Origin: CAXTEJ01 sp964243295
GTDB taxonomy: Bacteria; Actinomycetota; Actinomycetes; Actinomycetales; Angustibacteraceae
Direction: 5' to 3'
Assembly: GCA_964243295.1 (NCBI GenBank)
Contig: CAXTEJ010000040.1
Span: 1-27,705 of the forward strand
DNA length: 27,705 nt
The notes beneath the pieces were generated by a model. The model searched no databases. It was not told the origin of the DNA and saw only the letters and a program-made list of their open reading frames with translations. A program made the translations under genes and the position numbers. This document shows, one piece after another, positions 11,235-18,895 of this stretch. How positions within the stretch are numbered: position 1 is the first letter of the stretch; every line of letters starts with the position of its first letter.

Positions 11235-12965
11235 ATGACCTCCCCGACGACACCCCTCACCGACGTCGCACCGCACGAGCAGCCCTACGTAGTCGTGGGC
11301 CCGCTGCTGCGCCACGTCGACCACGACAGCGCGACGGTGTGGGTCGAGACCGACCGCAGCTGCGAGGTCGAGGTGCTCGGCCACCGCGAGCGCACCTGGG
11401 AGCTGCACGGGCACCACTACGCGATCGTCGTGCTGCGCGGGCTCGCGCGGGGCACCGAGACGCCGTACGACGTCCGGCTCGACGGGCACGTCGCCTGGCC
11501 CGAGGCCGGCTCGCCGCAGCCGCCGACCGTCATCCGCACGCTGGGCGACGAGCAGCGGTTCCGGCTGGCCTTCGGGTCGTGCCGGCGGGCCGCACCGTTC
11601 GACCGCGGCAGCCTGCGCTCGGTGGGCGCCGACGCCCTCGTGGCGCTGGCGGGACGGATGATGAGCGGCGACCACGAGGACTGGCCTGACGCGCTGCTGC
11701 TGGTGGGCGACCAGGTCTACGCCGACGACCCCTCGCCCGCGCTGACCCAGCGGCTGGAGCGGGTGCACGACAGCGAGGCCCGGGTCGCCGACGACGACGA
11801 GGTGCGCGACGAGATCGTGAGCTTCGAGGAGTACACCTGGCTCTACCAGGAGTCGTGGCGGCCCCCGGCCGTGCGCTGGCTGCTCGCGACGGTGCCGACC
11901 ACGATGATCCTCGACGACCACGACCTGCGCGACGACTGGAACAGCTCGTGGTCGTGGCGCGAGCAGACCAGCCGCAAGCCGTGGTTCCGCGAGCGTGTCA
12001 TCGGCGCGTTCTCCTCCTACTGGGTCTACCAGCACCTGGGAAACCTGTCCCCCGACGCCCTCGAGGCCGACGTGCTCTACGGCAGGTTGCGGGCCGCCGG
12101 CAGCGCCCAGGAGCGCGAGCTGGTGCTGGCCGAGTTCGCGGTGCGCGCGGACGACGAGCCCGACATCGCGAGGTGGAGCTTCGTCCGCGACTTCGGCCGC
12201 ACCCGGCTGGTCGTGCTCGACTCGCGCTGCTCGCGCAGGCTCAGCCCCACCGAGCGGTCGATGGTCGACGACCGCGAGTGGCGCTGGGTGCACGACGCGG
12301 TCGACGCCGACGTCGACCACCTGCTGCTCGGCACGTCGCTGCCCTACCTGCTCGTCCACGGCATCCACCACCTCGAGGGGTGGGACGAGGCCATCGCCGA
12401 AGGCGCCTGGGGACCCCTCGGCCGACGGCTCGGCGAGCGCATCCGGCTGGCGGTCGACCTCGAGCACTGGTCGGCGTTCCGCACGTCCTTCGACGCCATG
12501 GTCGGGCTCGTGCAGCACGTCGCCGCGCGGCCGAACCCACCGGCCAGCGTGCTGTGGCTGTCCGGGGACGTGCACTGCTCCTACCTCGCCGAGGCGTCCG
12601 TCGAGGGCGTCGACCCGGCGAGGACGGCGGTGCACCAGCTCACCATGTCGCCGTTCCGCAACCCGCTCCACGTGCCGGTGCGCGTGGCCACCCGGCTGCT
12701 CGGACGTCGTCCGGTCGTAGCGGCGCTCGCCGCCCTGGCCCGCTCGGCGGGGGTGCGCGAACCGGCCATGACGTGGGAGGTCGACCGTGGCCCGTGGTTC
12801 GCCAACGGCGTGATGACCGTCGACGTCGACGGCCGCTGGATCGGCGCGGAGGTCGACCACGCCCGGGTCGTGGGTGGCACGCAGGTGCTCGACCGCACGC
12901 TCACCACGGCCCTCACCGACCCGAGCGTGGTGCGCGGCGCTGCCCCGGCCCCCATCACGAGCTGA
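11235..12965 (+). CDS. PhoD-like alkaline phosphatase-family metallophosphoesterase
   Basis: A 576-residue protein. An N-terminal beta-sandwich (VVGPLLRHVDHDSATVWVET) precedes a PhoD-like metallophosphatase core. Metal-site motifs in order: RLAFGSCRRAAPF, LLLVGDQVYADD (about residue 156), MILDDHDLRDDWN (about 225), VVLDSRCSRR and LWLSGDVHCSY (about 440). No signal peptide is visible, unlike classical secreted PhoD, so a cytoplasmic phosphodiesterase or phosphatase is likely; the substrate is unknown. ATG 11235 is preceded by GGAG at 10 bases. Only 13 bases separate it from sodX, so cotranscription is likely. Confidence 0.88.
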   Translation: MTSPTTPLTDVAPHEQPYVVVGPLLRHVDHDSATVWVETDRSCEVEVLGHRERTWELHGHHYAIVVLRGLARGTETPYDVRLDGHVAWPEAGSPQPPTVIRTLGDEQRFRLAFGSCRRAAPFDRGSLRSVGADALVALAGRMMSGDHEDWPDALLLVGDQVYADDPSPALTQRLERVHDSEARVADDDEVRDEIVSFEEYTWLYQESWRPPAVRWLLATVPTTMILDDHDLRDDWNSSWSWREQTSRKPWFRERVIGAFSSYWVYQHLGNLSPDALEADVLYGRLRAAGSAQERELVLAEFAVRADDEPDIARWSFVRDFGRTRLVVLDSRCSRRLSPTERSMVDDREWRWVHDAVDADVDHLLLGTSLPYLLVHGIHHLEGWDEAIAEGAWGPLGRRLGERIRLAVDLEHWSAFRTSFDAMVGLVQHVAARPNPPASVLWLSGDVHCSYLAEASVEGVDPARTAVHQLTMSPFRNPLHVPVRVATRLLGRRPVVAALAALARSAGVREPAMTWEVDRGPWFANGVMTVDVDGRWIGAEVDHARVVGGTQVLDRTLTTALTDPSVVRGAAPAPITS

Positions 12966-12978
12966 GCGCGGGTCACAG

Positions 12979-13350
12979 GTGCCTCCCGATCCGCGGGGGC
13001 TGACCGCAGCCGCCGGGCCCCGCCTCGGCGTGGTGGTCGTGCGCGGCCGGTCGATGCTGCCGACCCTGCGCGACGGCGACCGCCTGCTCGCCGTGTGGGG
13101 CGCCCGGGTGCGGCCTGGGGACGTCGTCGTCGTCCGGCTGCCGCCCGCCGACGACGGGACGCTGCGGCCGCTGTCGGTCAAGCGCGCCACCGGCCGCGAG
13201 GACGGCGGCTGGTGGGTCGAGCGCGACAGCCCGGTCGAGGGGGTCGACTCCTGGATCGTCGGTGCGCTGGCGGACGACGACGTGCTGGCGAGGGTGGTCT
13301 GCCGGCTGTGGCCGCGCCCCGGGGGCACCCGCCGGGCCACCCGCGAGTAG
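12979..13350 (+). CDS. sodX: nickel-type superoxide dismutase maturation protease (S26 family)
   Basis: A 123-residue S26 (signal peptidase-like) protease that removes the leader of Ni-SOD so that the nickel-binding N-terminus is exposed. The catalytic Ser is in RGRSMLPTLRDGDRL (Ser25 from this start), and the general-base Lys is in LSVKRATG (Lys68). No membrane segment is seen, as expected for the SodX family, which acts in the cytoplasm. GTG 12979 is preceded only by a weak GGG-containing site, so the exact start is uncertain. It lies 46 bases upstream of sodN, its presumed substrate. Confidence 0.9.
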   Translation: MPPDPRGLTAAAGPRLGVVVVRGRSMLPTLRDGDRLLAVWGARVRPGDVVVVRLPPADDGTLRPLSVKRATGREDGGWWVERDSPVEGVDSWIVGALADDDVLARVVCRLWPRPGGTRRATRE

Positions 13351-13353
13351 CCT
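13348..13353 (+). promoter_or_regulatory. candidate -10 element for sodN
   Basis: TAGCCT overlaps the sodX stop codon and lies 43 bases upstream of the sodN ATG. It could let sodN be expressed more strongly than sodX. No clear -35 is visible. Confidence 0.3.
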
Positions 13354-13396
13354 GGCGACCAGCTCGAGTCCCGCACTGCACACGAAGGGATCACGC

Positions 13397-13804
13397 ATGT
13401 TCTCCCGCCTGTTCGCCCCCACCACCGAGGTCAGCGCCCACTGCGACCTGCCCTGCGGCGTCTACGACCCGTCCCAGGCCCGCTTCGAGGCCGAGTCGGT
13501 CAAGGCCACGATCGGCAAGTACAACGCGTCGACCGACGAGGCCTTCCGCGTCCGGGCCCTGCTGATCAAGGAGCAGCGCTCCGACCTGGTCAAGCACCAC
13601 CTGTGGGTGCTGTGGACCGACTACTTCAAGCCCCCGCACTTCGAGAAGTACCCGCAGCTGCACACGCTGTTCAACGAGGCCACCAAGCTGGCCGGCGGCG
13701 GCGGTGGCACCAAGGCCTCGACCGACGAGGCGAAGGCCGACGAGCTGCTCGCCAAGATCGACGAGATCGCCGCGATCTTCTGGGAGACCAAGCAGGCCGC
13801 CTGA
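13397..13804 (+). CDS. sodN: nickel superoxide dismutase precursor
   Basis: A 135-residue precursor of Ni-SOD, which converts superoxide to oxygen and hydrogen peroxide in the cytoplasm as a homohexamer. The 14-residue leader ends in Ala, and the mature protein would begin HCDLPCGVYDP. This is the nickel hook, with His1, Cys2 and Cys6 ligands present. The remaining four-helix-bundle region has the length of Streptomyces SodN. The ATG has GAAGGGA 6 bases upstream, a strong ribosome-binding site. A strong hairpin follows the stop. Streptomyces homologues are nickel-responsive through Nur; no Nur gene is in the window. Confidence 0.98.
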   Translation: MFSRLFAPTTEVSAHCDLPCGVYDPSQARFEAESVKATIGKYNASTDEAFRVRALLIKEQRSDLVKHHLWVLWTDYFKPPHFEKYPQLHTLFNEATKLAGGGGGTKASTDEAKADELLAKIDEIAAIFWETKQAA

Positions 13805-13820
13805 GCGTCCGGCTGTTGCC

Positions 13821-13853
13821 AGAGCCCGCCGGGGCACTGCCCCGGCGGGCTCT
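13821..13853 (+). terminator. hairpin terminator after sodN
   Basis: A perfect 14-bp stem (AGAGCCCGCCGGGG with its complement) and a 5-base loop CACTG begin 16 bases after the sodN stop. The following bases are only modestly T-rich, as is common in actinobacteria. Confidence 0.88.
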
Positions 13854-13895
13854 CGTGTGCCCGGCCGACCGACGTGGATCCGGACGAGCGCACCA

Positions 13896-13921
13896 GGAAT
13901 CAGGCCGACCGCTGCCGGGTT
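13896..13921 (+). promoter_or_regulatory. SigR/SigH-type promoter
   Basis: GGAAT at 13896-13900, a spacer of exactly 18 bases, and GTT at 13919-13921 match the consensus of SigR (Streptomyces) and SigH (mycobacteria). The site ends 9 bases before ATG 13931, so the transcript would be leaderless or nearly so. The cognate sigma factor is encoded at 21889-22605. GGAAT followed by GTT at this spacing was found only twice in the window. Confidence 0.8.
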
Positions 13922-13930
13922 CCACTCCTC

Positions 13931-14623
13931 ATGACGACCATCGGGCTCATCGGCAGCGGCAACATCGGCAGCACCCTGGCCAGGCTGGCGATCGCCGCCG
14001 GCCACGACGTGGTGCTCAGCAACAGCCGCGGCCCCGACACCCTCACCGACCTGGTCGCCGAGCTCGGCGCGAAGGCCCGGGCCGCGACCGCGACCGAGGC
14101 CGCCGAGGCGGGTGACCTCGTCGTGGTGACGGTGCCCCTCAAGGCCTACCGCGACGTGCCGGTCGAGCCGCTGCGCGGCAAGGTCGTCATCGACACCGAC
14201 AACTACTACCCCGACCGCGACGGGCACATCGCCGAGCTGGACGACGAGTCCACCACCACCAGCGAGCTGCTGCAGGCGCACCTGCCCGACTCCCACGTCG
14301 TCAAGGCGTTCAACCACATCTACTTCGTGCACCTCGCCGCCCTCGCCCGGCCGGCGGGGGACGCGGAGCGATCGGCCCTGCTCATCGCCGGCGACGACGC
14401 GGCCGCGAAGCAGACGGTCGCCACGTTCCTCGACGAGATCGGCTACGACGCCCACGACGTCGGCCCGCTCGCCGAGGGCTGGCGCTTCCAGCGCGACACC
14501 CCCGCCTACGTCATGCCCTACGCGACGCCGGGAGCCGAGGACTTCGACCAGGCCGCCCGCCCCGCGACGGCTGCGCTGCTCGCCGAGCAGCTGGACGCCG
14601 CGAAGCGCTACCGCGACATGTAG
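13931..14623 (+). CDS. NADPH-dependent F420 reductase-like oxidoreductase
   Basis: A 230-residue Rossmann protein of the F420-dependent NADP oxidoreductase superfamily. It starts TTIGLIGSGNIGSTLARLA, a GxGxxG dinucleotide-binding loop near residue 8, with an SNSRG segment after the second strand suggesting NADP(H). VVVTVPLKAYRDVP, VVIDTDNYYPDRDG and VVKAFNHIYF are family hallmarks. The electron partner (F420, flavin or another substrate) cannot be told. ATG 13931 is preferred over GTG 13874 because a SigR-type promoter lies between them and the Rossmann fold begins at once. There is no Shine-Dalgarno sequence, which fits a leaderless message. A thiol-stress role is inferred from the promoter. 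Confidence 0.88.
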   Translation: MTTIGLIGSGNIGSTLARLAIAAGHDVVLSNSRGPDTLTDLVAELGAKARAATATEAAEAGDLVVVTVPLKAYRDVPVEPLRGKVVIDTDNYYPDRDGHIAELDDESTTTSELLQAHLPDSHVVKAFNHIYFVHLAALARPAGDAERSALLIAGDDAAAKQTVATFLDEIGYDAHDVGPLAEGWRFQRDTPAYVMPYATPGAEDFDQAARPATAALLAEQLDAAKRYRDM

Positions 14624-14638
14624 CTGCGCCCCGCTCGA

Positions 14639-14684
14639 CGCCGGGACGGCGCTCACCCGGGCCGGCGGACGGGCCGTCGTCCGC
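14639..14684 (+). terminator. weak tandem hairpins
   Basis: Two short inverted repeats lie between the genes at 14623 and 14705: CGCCG/CGGCG with a 3-base loop (14639-14651) and GCGGAC/GTCCGC with an 8-base loop (14665-14684). There is no T tract, so termination is only a possibility. Confidence 0.3.
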
Positions 14685-14704
14685 GCTGTGACAGCATCGC
14701 CGGC

Positions 14705-15346
14705 GTGACCGCGACCCCCGACGCCGCCGACGGGCTGCGCGCCACGGGACTGGTCAAGCGGTTCGGGCCGCGAGCGGTGATCGACGACGTCGAGGTGCAC
14801 GTCCCGCCCGGGCAGGTGCTCGCCCTGGTCGGCGGCAACGGCACCGGCAAGACGACGCTGCTGCGCGTGCTCGCGGGCCTGCTCGACCCCGACGAGGGCA
14901 CCGTGACGTGGTGCGGGCGGCCCCTGGACGAGTCCGACGCCTGGGTGCGCAGCCAGGTCGCGCTGCTGCTCGACGACGCCGGCACCTTCCCTGACCTGTC
15001 GGTCGGCGAGCACCTCGAGCTGCTGTCGCGCGCGTTCGCCGTCGCCGACCCGGCCGGCGTCGCGACCCAGGTGCTGGGCGAGGTCGGCCTGAGCGACCAG
15101 CGCGACCAGCTGCCGGCGACGCTGTCGAGCGGCCAGCGCCACCGGCTCGGGCTCGCGTCGGTGCTCGTGCGGCCAGCCGGCCTCATGGTGCTCGACGAAC
15201 CCGAGCAGCGCCTGGACGCCGCAGGCCGGCTGTGGCTCGGCACGCGGCTGCGCGACGCCGCGGACGCCGGTGCCGCCGTCGTCATCGCCAGCCACGACGA
15301 CGCCGTCGTCGAGCAGTGCGCCGACCTGCTGCTCGAGCTGACGTGA
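14705..15346 (+). CDS. ABC transporter ATP-binding protein
   Basis: A 213-residue single nucleotide-binding domain. Walker A is GGNGTGKTTLL (about residue 46), the signature is LSSGQRHRLGLA (about 141), Walker B is LMVLDEPEQRLD (about 161) and the H-loop is IASHDD. It is short and simple, like ATPases paired with a separate permease. It starts with GTG. CAGCAT, a possible -10 element, ends 7 bases upstream, so a leaderless transcript is possible. Its stop overlaps the start of the membrane partner in GTGA, so the two are likely translationally coupled. The substrate is unknown. Confidence 0.93.
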   Translation: MTATPDAADGLRATGLVKRFGPRAVIDDVEVHVPPGQVLALVGGNGTGKTTLLRVLAGLLDPDEGTVTWCGRPLDESDAWVRSQVALLLDDAGTFPDLSVGEHLELLSRAFAVADPAGVATQVLGEVGLSDQRDQLPATLSSGQRHRLGLASVLVRPAGLMVLDEPEQRLDAAGRLWLGTRLRDAADAGAAVVIASHDDAVVEQCADLLLELT

Positions 15347-16800
15347 GCGCACCGGCCGTCACGGCGGTGCCCACGCCGCGACTGCTGCGGCGGCAGGCCC
15401 GGTCGGCGCGGCGCCGCTCGGGTGCGGCGCGACCGCTGTCGGACACGCTGCAGGACCTCTACGTCGCACTGTTCGCGATCGCCATGATGGCGGTGCTCGT
15501 CGCGCCGACCGCCGCCCGAGTGCTCGCCGACGTCTCCCGCCGCAGCACCAGCCCCACGCTGGCGGTGACGCTGGCCGCCGCCGGGCTGCTCGCCGCCGCC
15601 GCCGCGGCGCTGCGGGCTCTCGTCACGGTCGGTCCCGTCGTCCGAGACCCGGCCGACGTGACGTGGCTGCTGTCGTCACCGGTCCGGCGCGGTGGCATGC
15701 TCGCGCCGACAGCGACGCTGCTGCTCGTCGTCATGACGCTGCTCGGGGCGTTCGTGGGAGCCGGCTGCGGACTCGTCGCCGAGGTGGGCTTCGACTCGGC
15801 GGCGGCCTGGAGTGCTTGCGGCGCAGCGCTCTCGGCGGCCGTGACCGCCGTCGCGGTCGTCGTCCAGCGTGGTCGCGGCCGGGGCCGCGGTGCCCGTCGG
15901 GTCGCGGACGCCGCAGCCGTGGTCGCCGGGGCGGGCCTGGTCGCAGGGCTGCTGGGCGACACCACCTGGCTGCCCACCGGCCGGCCGTGGCTGGTCGCCG
16001 GCGCGCTCGCCGTCGCGGCGGTCGCCGCCGTCGCGGCCGTCCCGCGCTCCCTCCCGCGGCTGCGCCGCAGCGAGCTGGTGGCCGGCGCCGGCCTCGCCCT
16101 CGGGCTGCGCGCGACCGTCACCGCGCTCGACGGCTCCTTCGTCGCCGAGACCCTGCGCACCCGCCGGCTGCTCGAGCGGGCGGTCGTGCGGCGGCGTCCG
16201 ATGGTCGGCACCCGGCTCTTCGCCCTGGTGGCGGCCGACGCCCTGCGCACCAGCCGCTCGCCACGCGCGCTCGCCGGCGCGGCGGCCCTGGTGCCCGTCG
16301 CCTGGACCCTGGCCGACCTCTACGGCAGCCTCGGCGCCGCCGCCGCGATGTCGCTCGCCGCCTGGGGCGCCGCCGGCCAGGTCGCGGCCGGGCTGCGAGC
16401 GGTCAGCAGGTCGGCTGCCACCGCACGCACGCTGCCCTTCCCCGACAACGAGCTGCGCGCCGCGCACGCGGTCGTCCCGTTCGTGGTGGCTCTCGCGGTC
16501 ACCTCGGCTGCGACGGCGCTCACCGAACGGCCGGCGTGGACGGCGGTCGCTGCGGCGCTCGTCGGCACCGCCGCGGTCTTGCGCACAGCTGCCGGGCGGC
16601 CCCCGGTCAACTGGGCCGTGCAGGCCACCTCGCCCGTCGGCTCGCTGCCGGTCGGTGCGCTGCTGTCCTACCTCGTCGGGCTCGACGTCGCGCTGGTCGT
16701 GACCGTGCCGCTGCTGCTGTCGGCGGGCCCGCGGATCGGGCTGGGGCTGCCACTGGTGGCCTGCGCGCTGCTGATCCGGTTCAACCGGCGACCCACCTGA
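15343..16800 (+). CDS. polytopic membrane protein, ABC permease partner (DUF6297-like)
   Basis: The product is 485 residues with a basic N-terminus (LLRRQARSARRRSG) and about ten or more hydrophobic segments, including LYVALFAIAMMAVLVAPTAA, LLAAAAAALRALVTVGPVV and LLLVVMTLLGAFVGAGCG. It also has soluble parts such as DPADVTWLLSSPVRRG. It overlaps the ATP-binding gene by 4 bases and is most simply that transporter's membrane subunit. It resembles actinobacterial proteins called DUF6297; that name is from memory and was not verified. Direction of transport and substrate are unknown. The next gene starts 110 bases later behind its own candidate promoter. Confidence 0.82.
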   Translation: MSAPAVTAVPTPRLLRRQARSARRRSGAARPLSDTLQDLYVALFAIAMMAVLVAPTAARVLADVSRRSTSPTLAVTLAAAGLLAAAAAALRALVTVGPVVRDPADVTWLLSSPVRRGGMLAPTATLLLVVMTLLGAFVGAGCGLVAEVGFDSAAAWSACGAALSAAVTAVAVVVQRGRGRGRGARRVADAAAVVAGAGLVAGLLGDTTWLPTGRPWLVAGALAVAAVAAVAAVPRSLPRLRRSELVAGAGLALGLRATVTALDGSFVAETLRTRRLLERAVVRRRPMVGTRLFALVAADALRTSRSPRALAGAAALVPVAWTLADLYGSLGAAAAMSLAAWGAAGQVAAGLRAVSRSAATARTLPFPDNELRAAHAVVPFVVALAVTSAATALTERPAWTAVAAALVGTAAVLRTAAGRPPVNWAVQATSPVGSLPVGALLSYLVGLDVALVVTVPLLLSAGPRIGLGLPLVACALLIRFNRRPT

Positions 16801-16857
16801 CGCGACGGGCACGCCTGTCCGGGGGTGCAGATCGGGCACCGCGCCCCCCGGGGCGGG

Positions 16858-16863
16858 TAGGGT
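16858..16863 (+). promoter_or_regulatory. candidate -10 element of the mctP operon
   Basis: TAGGGT fits TANNNT and lies 47 bases upstream of GTG 16911. No standard -35 is seen. A perfect inverted repeat follows at the expected transcription start. Confidence 0.4.
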
Positions 16864-16871
16864 CCGGGCGC

Positions 16872-16891
16872 GCGGGACGCCGGTGTCCCGC
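16872..16891. promoter_or_regulatory. 7-bp inverted repeat in the mctP operon leader
   Basis: GCGGGAC and GTCCCGC are separated by 6 bases. The repeat begins 8 bases after the candidate -10 element, over the likely transcription start. It could be an operator for a metabolite-responsive repressor or an mRNA hairpin; the sequence alone does not decide. Confidence 0.4.
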
Positions 16892-16910
16892 CCTGCACCC
16901 GGAGGCCGAC

Positions 16911-17222
16911 GTGCCAGCTTCGGACCGTGCCGAACGCACCACCGGTGGCGGCGACGCGCCACCCCGCCTGCCGCTGCCCCAGCTGGTCCTCGTCGCGCTG
17001 CTGCTCGCTGCACCCGTGGTCGGGCTGCTGTGGGTCTCAAGCTACGCCCAGGAGGAGCCCCGGCTCGCAGGGGTGCCGTTCTTCTACTGGTACCAGTTCC
17101 TGTGGGTCTTCCTGGCCGCAGCCACCACGAGCCTCGCCTACCGGGTCGTGGTGCGGCACGAGCGCCGCCGGCGCGCGCACCTGGCGCGGACCCGCGCGAC
17201 GAGCGGCGGTGACGCGCGATGA
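16911..17222 (+). CDS. DUF3311 small membrane protein, transporter partner
   Basis: A 103-residue protein with two transmembrane helices (about residues 23-43, LVLVALLLAAPVVGLLWVS, and 60-80, YWYQFLWVFLAAATTSLAYR). Between them lie EEPRLAGVPFFYWYQ, typical of DUF3311. DUF3311 proteins are commonly encoded just upstream of sodium:solute symporters and are thought to be accessory subunits. GTG 16911 has GGAGG 5 bases upstream, a strong site. Its stop overlaps the symporter start in ATGA, so the two are translationally coupled. The C-terminus is Arg-rich and presumably cytoplasmic. Confidence 0.9.
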   Translation: MPASDRAERTTGGGDAPPRLPLPQLVLVALLLAAPVVGLLWVSSYAQEEPRLAGVPFFYWYQFLWVFLAAATTSLAYRVVVRHERRRRAHLARTRATSGGDAR

Positions 17223-18895
17223 CCGCCCTCGGCGCAGCGCTGCCCGCAGCCGCCACCTCGACCCCGGGCACCGGCGTCAACGGCGTGGCTCTCACGATCG
17301 TCATCGTGCTGTTCCTGCTCGTCACCGTCCTGGGCTTCCTCGCCGCGAGGTGGCGACGGTCGGCCGAGAGCAGCCTCGACGAGTGGGGCCTCGGCGGCCG
17401 CAGCTTCGGCACCTTCGTCACGTGGTTCCTGCTCGGCGGCGACCTCTACACCGCCTACACCTTCGTCGCGGTGCCCGCCGCGATGTTCGCCACCGGTGCC
17501 GTCACCGGCTTCTTCGCCGTCCCCTACACGATCGTGGTCTACCCGATCATCTTCGTGTTCATGGCGAGGCTGTGGTCGGTGGCCCACACGCACGGGTTCG
17601 TGACGCCCGCCGACTTCGTCAAGGGGCGCTACGGCTCGCGCGGGCTCTCGCTCGCCATCGCGCTGACCGGCATCCTCGCGACGATGCCCTACATCGCCCT
17701 GCAGCTCGTGGGCATCCAGGCCGTGCTCGAGGTCATCGGCATCGGTGGCAGCGGCAACTGGCTGGCGCGCGACCTGCCGCTGCTCGTGGCCTTCGGCGTG
17801 CTCGCCGCCTACACCTACTCCAGCGGCCTGCGGGCACCGGCGCTGATCGCGTTCGTCAAGGACGGGCTGATCTACCTCGTCATCCTCGTGGCCGTCATCT
17901 ACCTGCCGTCCAAGGTCGGCGGCTTCGACCAGGTCTTCGACTCCGCGAAGGAGAAGATGGCGAGCACCAGCGCGGTGACCGGCAAGCCCACCGGCACCTT
18001 CATCCCGGCGGCCGTCACCGGCACCTGGCCCTACGCCACGCTGGCCCTCGGGTCGGCGATGGCGCTGTTCATGTACCCCCACTCGATCACCGCGGTGCTG
18101 TCGAGCAAGGACCGCAACGTCATCCGCAGGAACGCCTCGATCCTGCCGGCGTACTCGTTCGTGCTCGGCCTGCTCGCCCTGCTCGGGTTCGTGGCGATCG
18201 CCGCGGGCACCACGCCGATCGGCCTGGACGGCGAGCCCAACGCCCAGCTGGTGATCCCGCAGCTGTTCGAGGACCAGTTCCCGTCGTGGTTCGCCGGCAT
18301 CGCCTTCGCCGCCATCGCGATCGGTGCTCTCGTGCCGGCCGCGATCATGTCGATCGCCGCCGCGAACCTGTTCACCCGCAACATCTACCGCGACTTCCTC
18401 AAGCCCTCGGCCACGCCGGCGCAGGAGGCCAAGGTCGGCAAGCTGGTGTCGCTGCTGGTGAAGCTCGGCGCGCTGCTGTTCGTCTTCACCCTCGACAAGC
18501 AGAACGCCATCAACTTCCAGCTGCTGGGAGGGATCTGGATCCTGCAGACGTTCCCCGCCATCGTCTTCGGGCTCTACACCCGGTGGTTCCACCGGTGGGC
18601 GCTGCTCGGCGGGTGGGCCGTCGCCATGGTCTACGGCACCATCACGGCGTACGACGTGGTCAACCCCGCGACAGGCAAGCACCTGGGCGGCTCGGTGGCC
18701 GACATCCCGTCGCTCGGCCGCACCGGATACATCGCGCTGACCGCGTTCGTGATCAACGTGGTGGTCACGGTGGTGCTGACGCTGGTGCTGCGGGCCGTCA
18801 AGGCACCGGAGGGCACCGACGAGACCAAGCCCGAGGACTACCGGGCCGACGCCGGTGACCCGCGGGTGCGCGACCTGCCCGCGATCACCGGCTGA
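17219..18895 (+). CDS. mctP: sodium:solute symporter, MctP-like monocarboxylate transporter
   Basis: A 558-residue member of the sodium:solute symporter family with about 13 membrane helices. The family-typical start GGRSFGTFVTWFLLGGDLYT (about residue 59) is followed by FVTPADFVKGRYGSRGLS, the core with ALGSAMALFMYPHSITAVLS (about 277), and ALVPAAIMSIAAANLFTRNI. Together with the upstream DUF3311 gene this matches MctP/MctC-type uptake systems for small monocarboxylates such as acetate, pyruvate, lactate or propionate; the exact substrate is inferred. The 3' end overlaps the convergent BrkB-like gene by 58 bases. Confidence 0.9.
   Translation: MTALGAALPAAATSTPGTGVNGVALTIVIVLFLLVTVLGFLAARWRRSAESSLDEWGLGGRSFGTFVTWFLLGGDLYTAYTFVAVPAAMFATGAVTGFFAVPYTIVVYPIIFVFMARLWSVAHTHGFVTPADFVKGRYGSRGLSLAIALTGILATMPYIALQLVGIQAVLEVIGIGGSGNWLARDLPLLVAFGVLAAYTYSSGLRAPALIAFVKDGLIYLVILVAVIYLPSKVGGFDQVFDSAKEKMASTSAVTGKPTGTFIPAAVTGTWPYATLALGSAMALFMYPHSITAVLSSKDRNVIRRNASILPAYSFVLGLLALLGFVAIAAGTTPIGLDGEPNAQLVIPQLFEDQFPSWFAGIAFAAIAIGALVPAAIMSIAAANLFTRNIYRDFLKPSATPAQEAKVGKLVSLLVKLGALLFVFTLDKQNAINFQLLGGIWILQTFPAIVFGLYTRWFHRWALLGGWAVAMVYGTITAYDVVNPATGKHLGGSVADIPSLGRTGYIALTAFVINVVVTVVLTLVLRAVKAPEGTDETKPEDYRADAGDPRVRDLPAITG

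Noticed and set aside
11163..13394. A 743-codon minus-strand open frame over the PhoD-like and sodX genes
   Set aside because: It is a shadow of genes with clear catalytic motifs; the translation is low-complexity.
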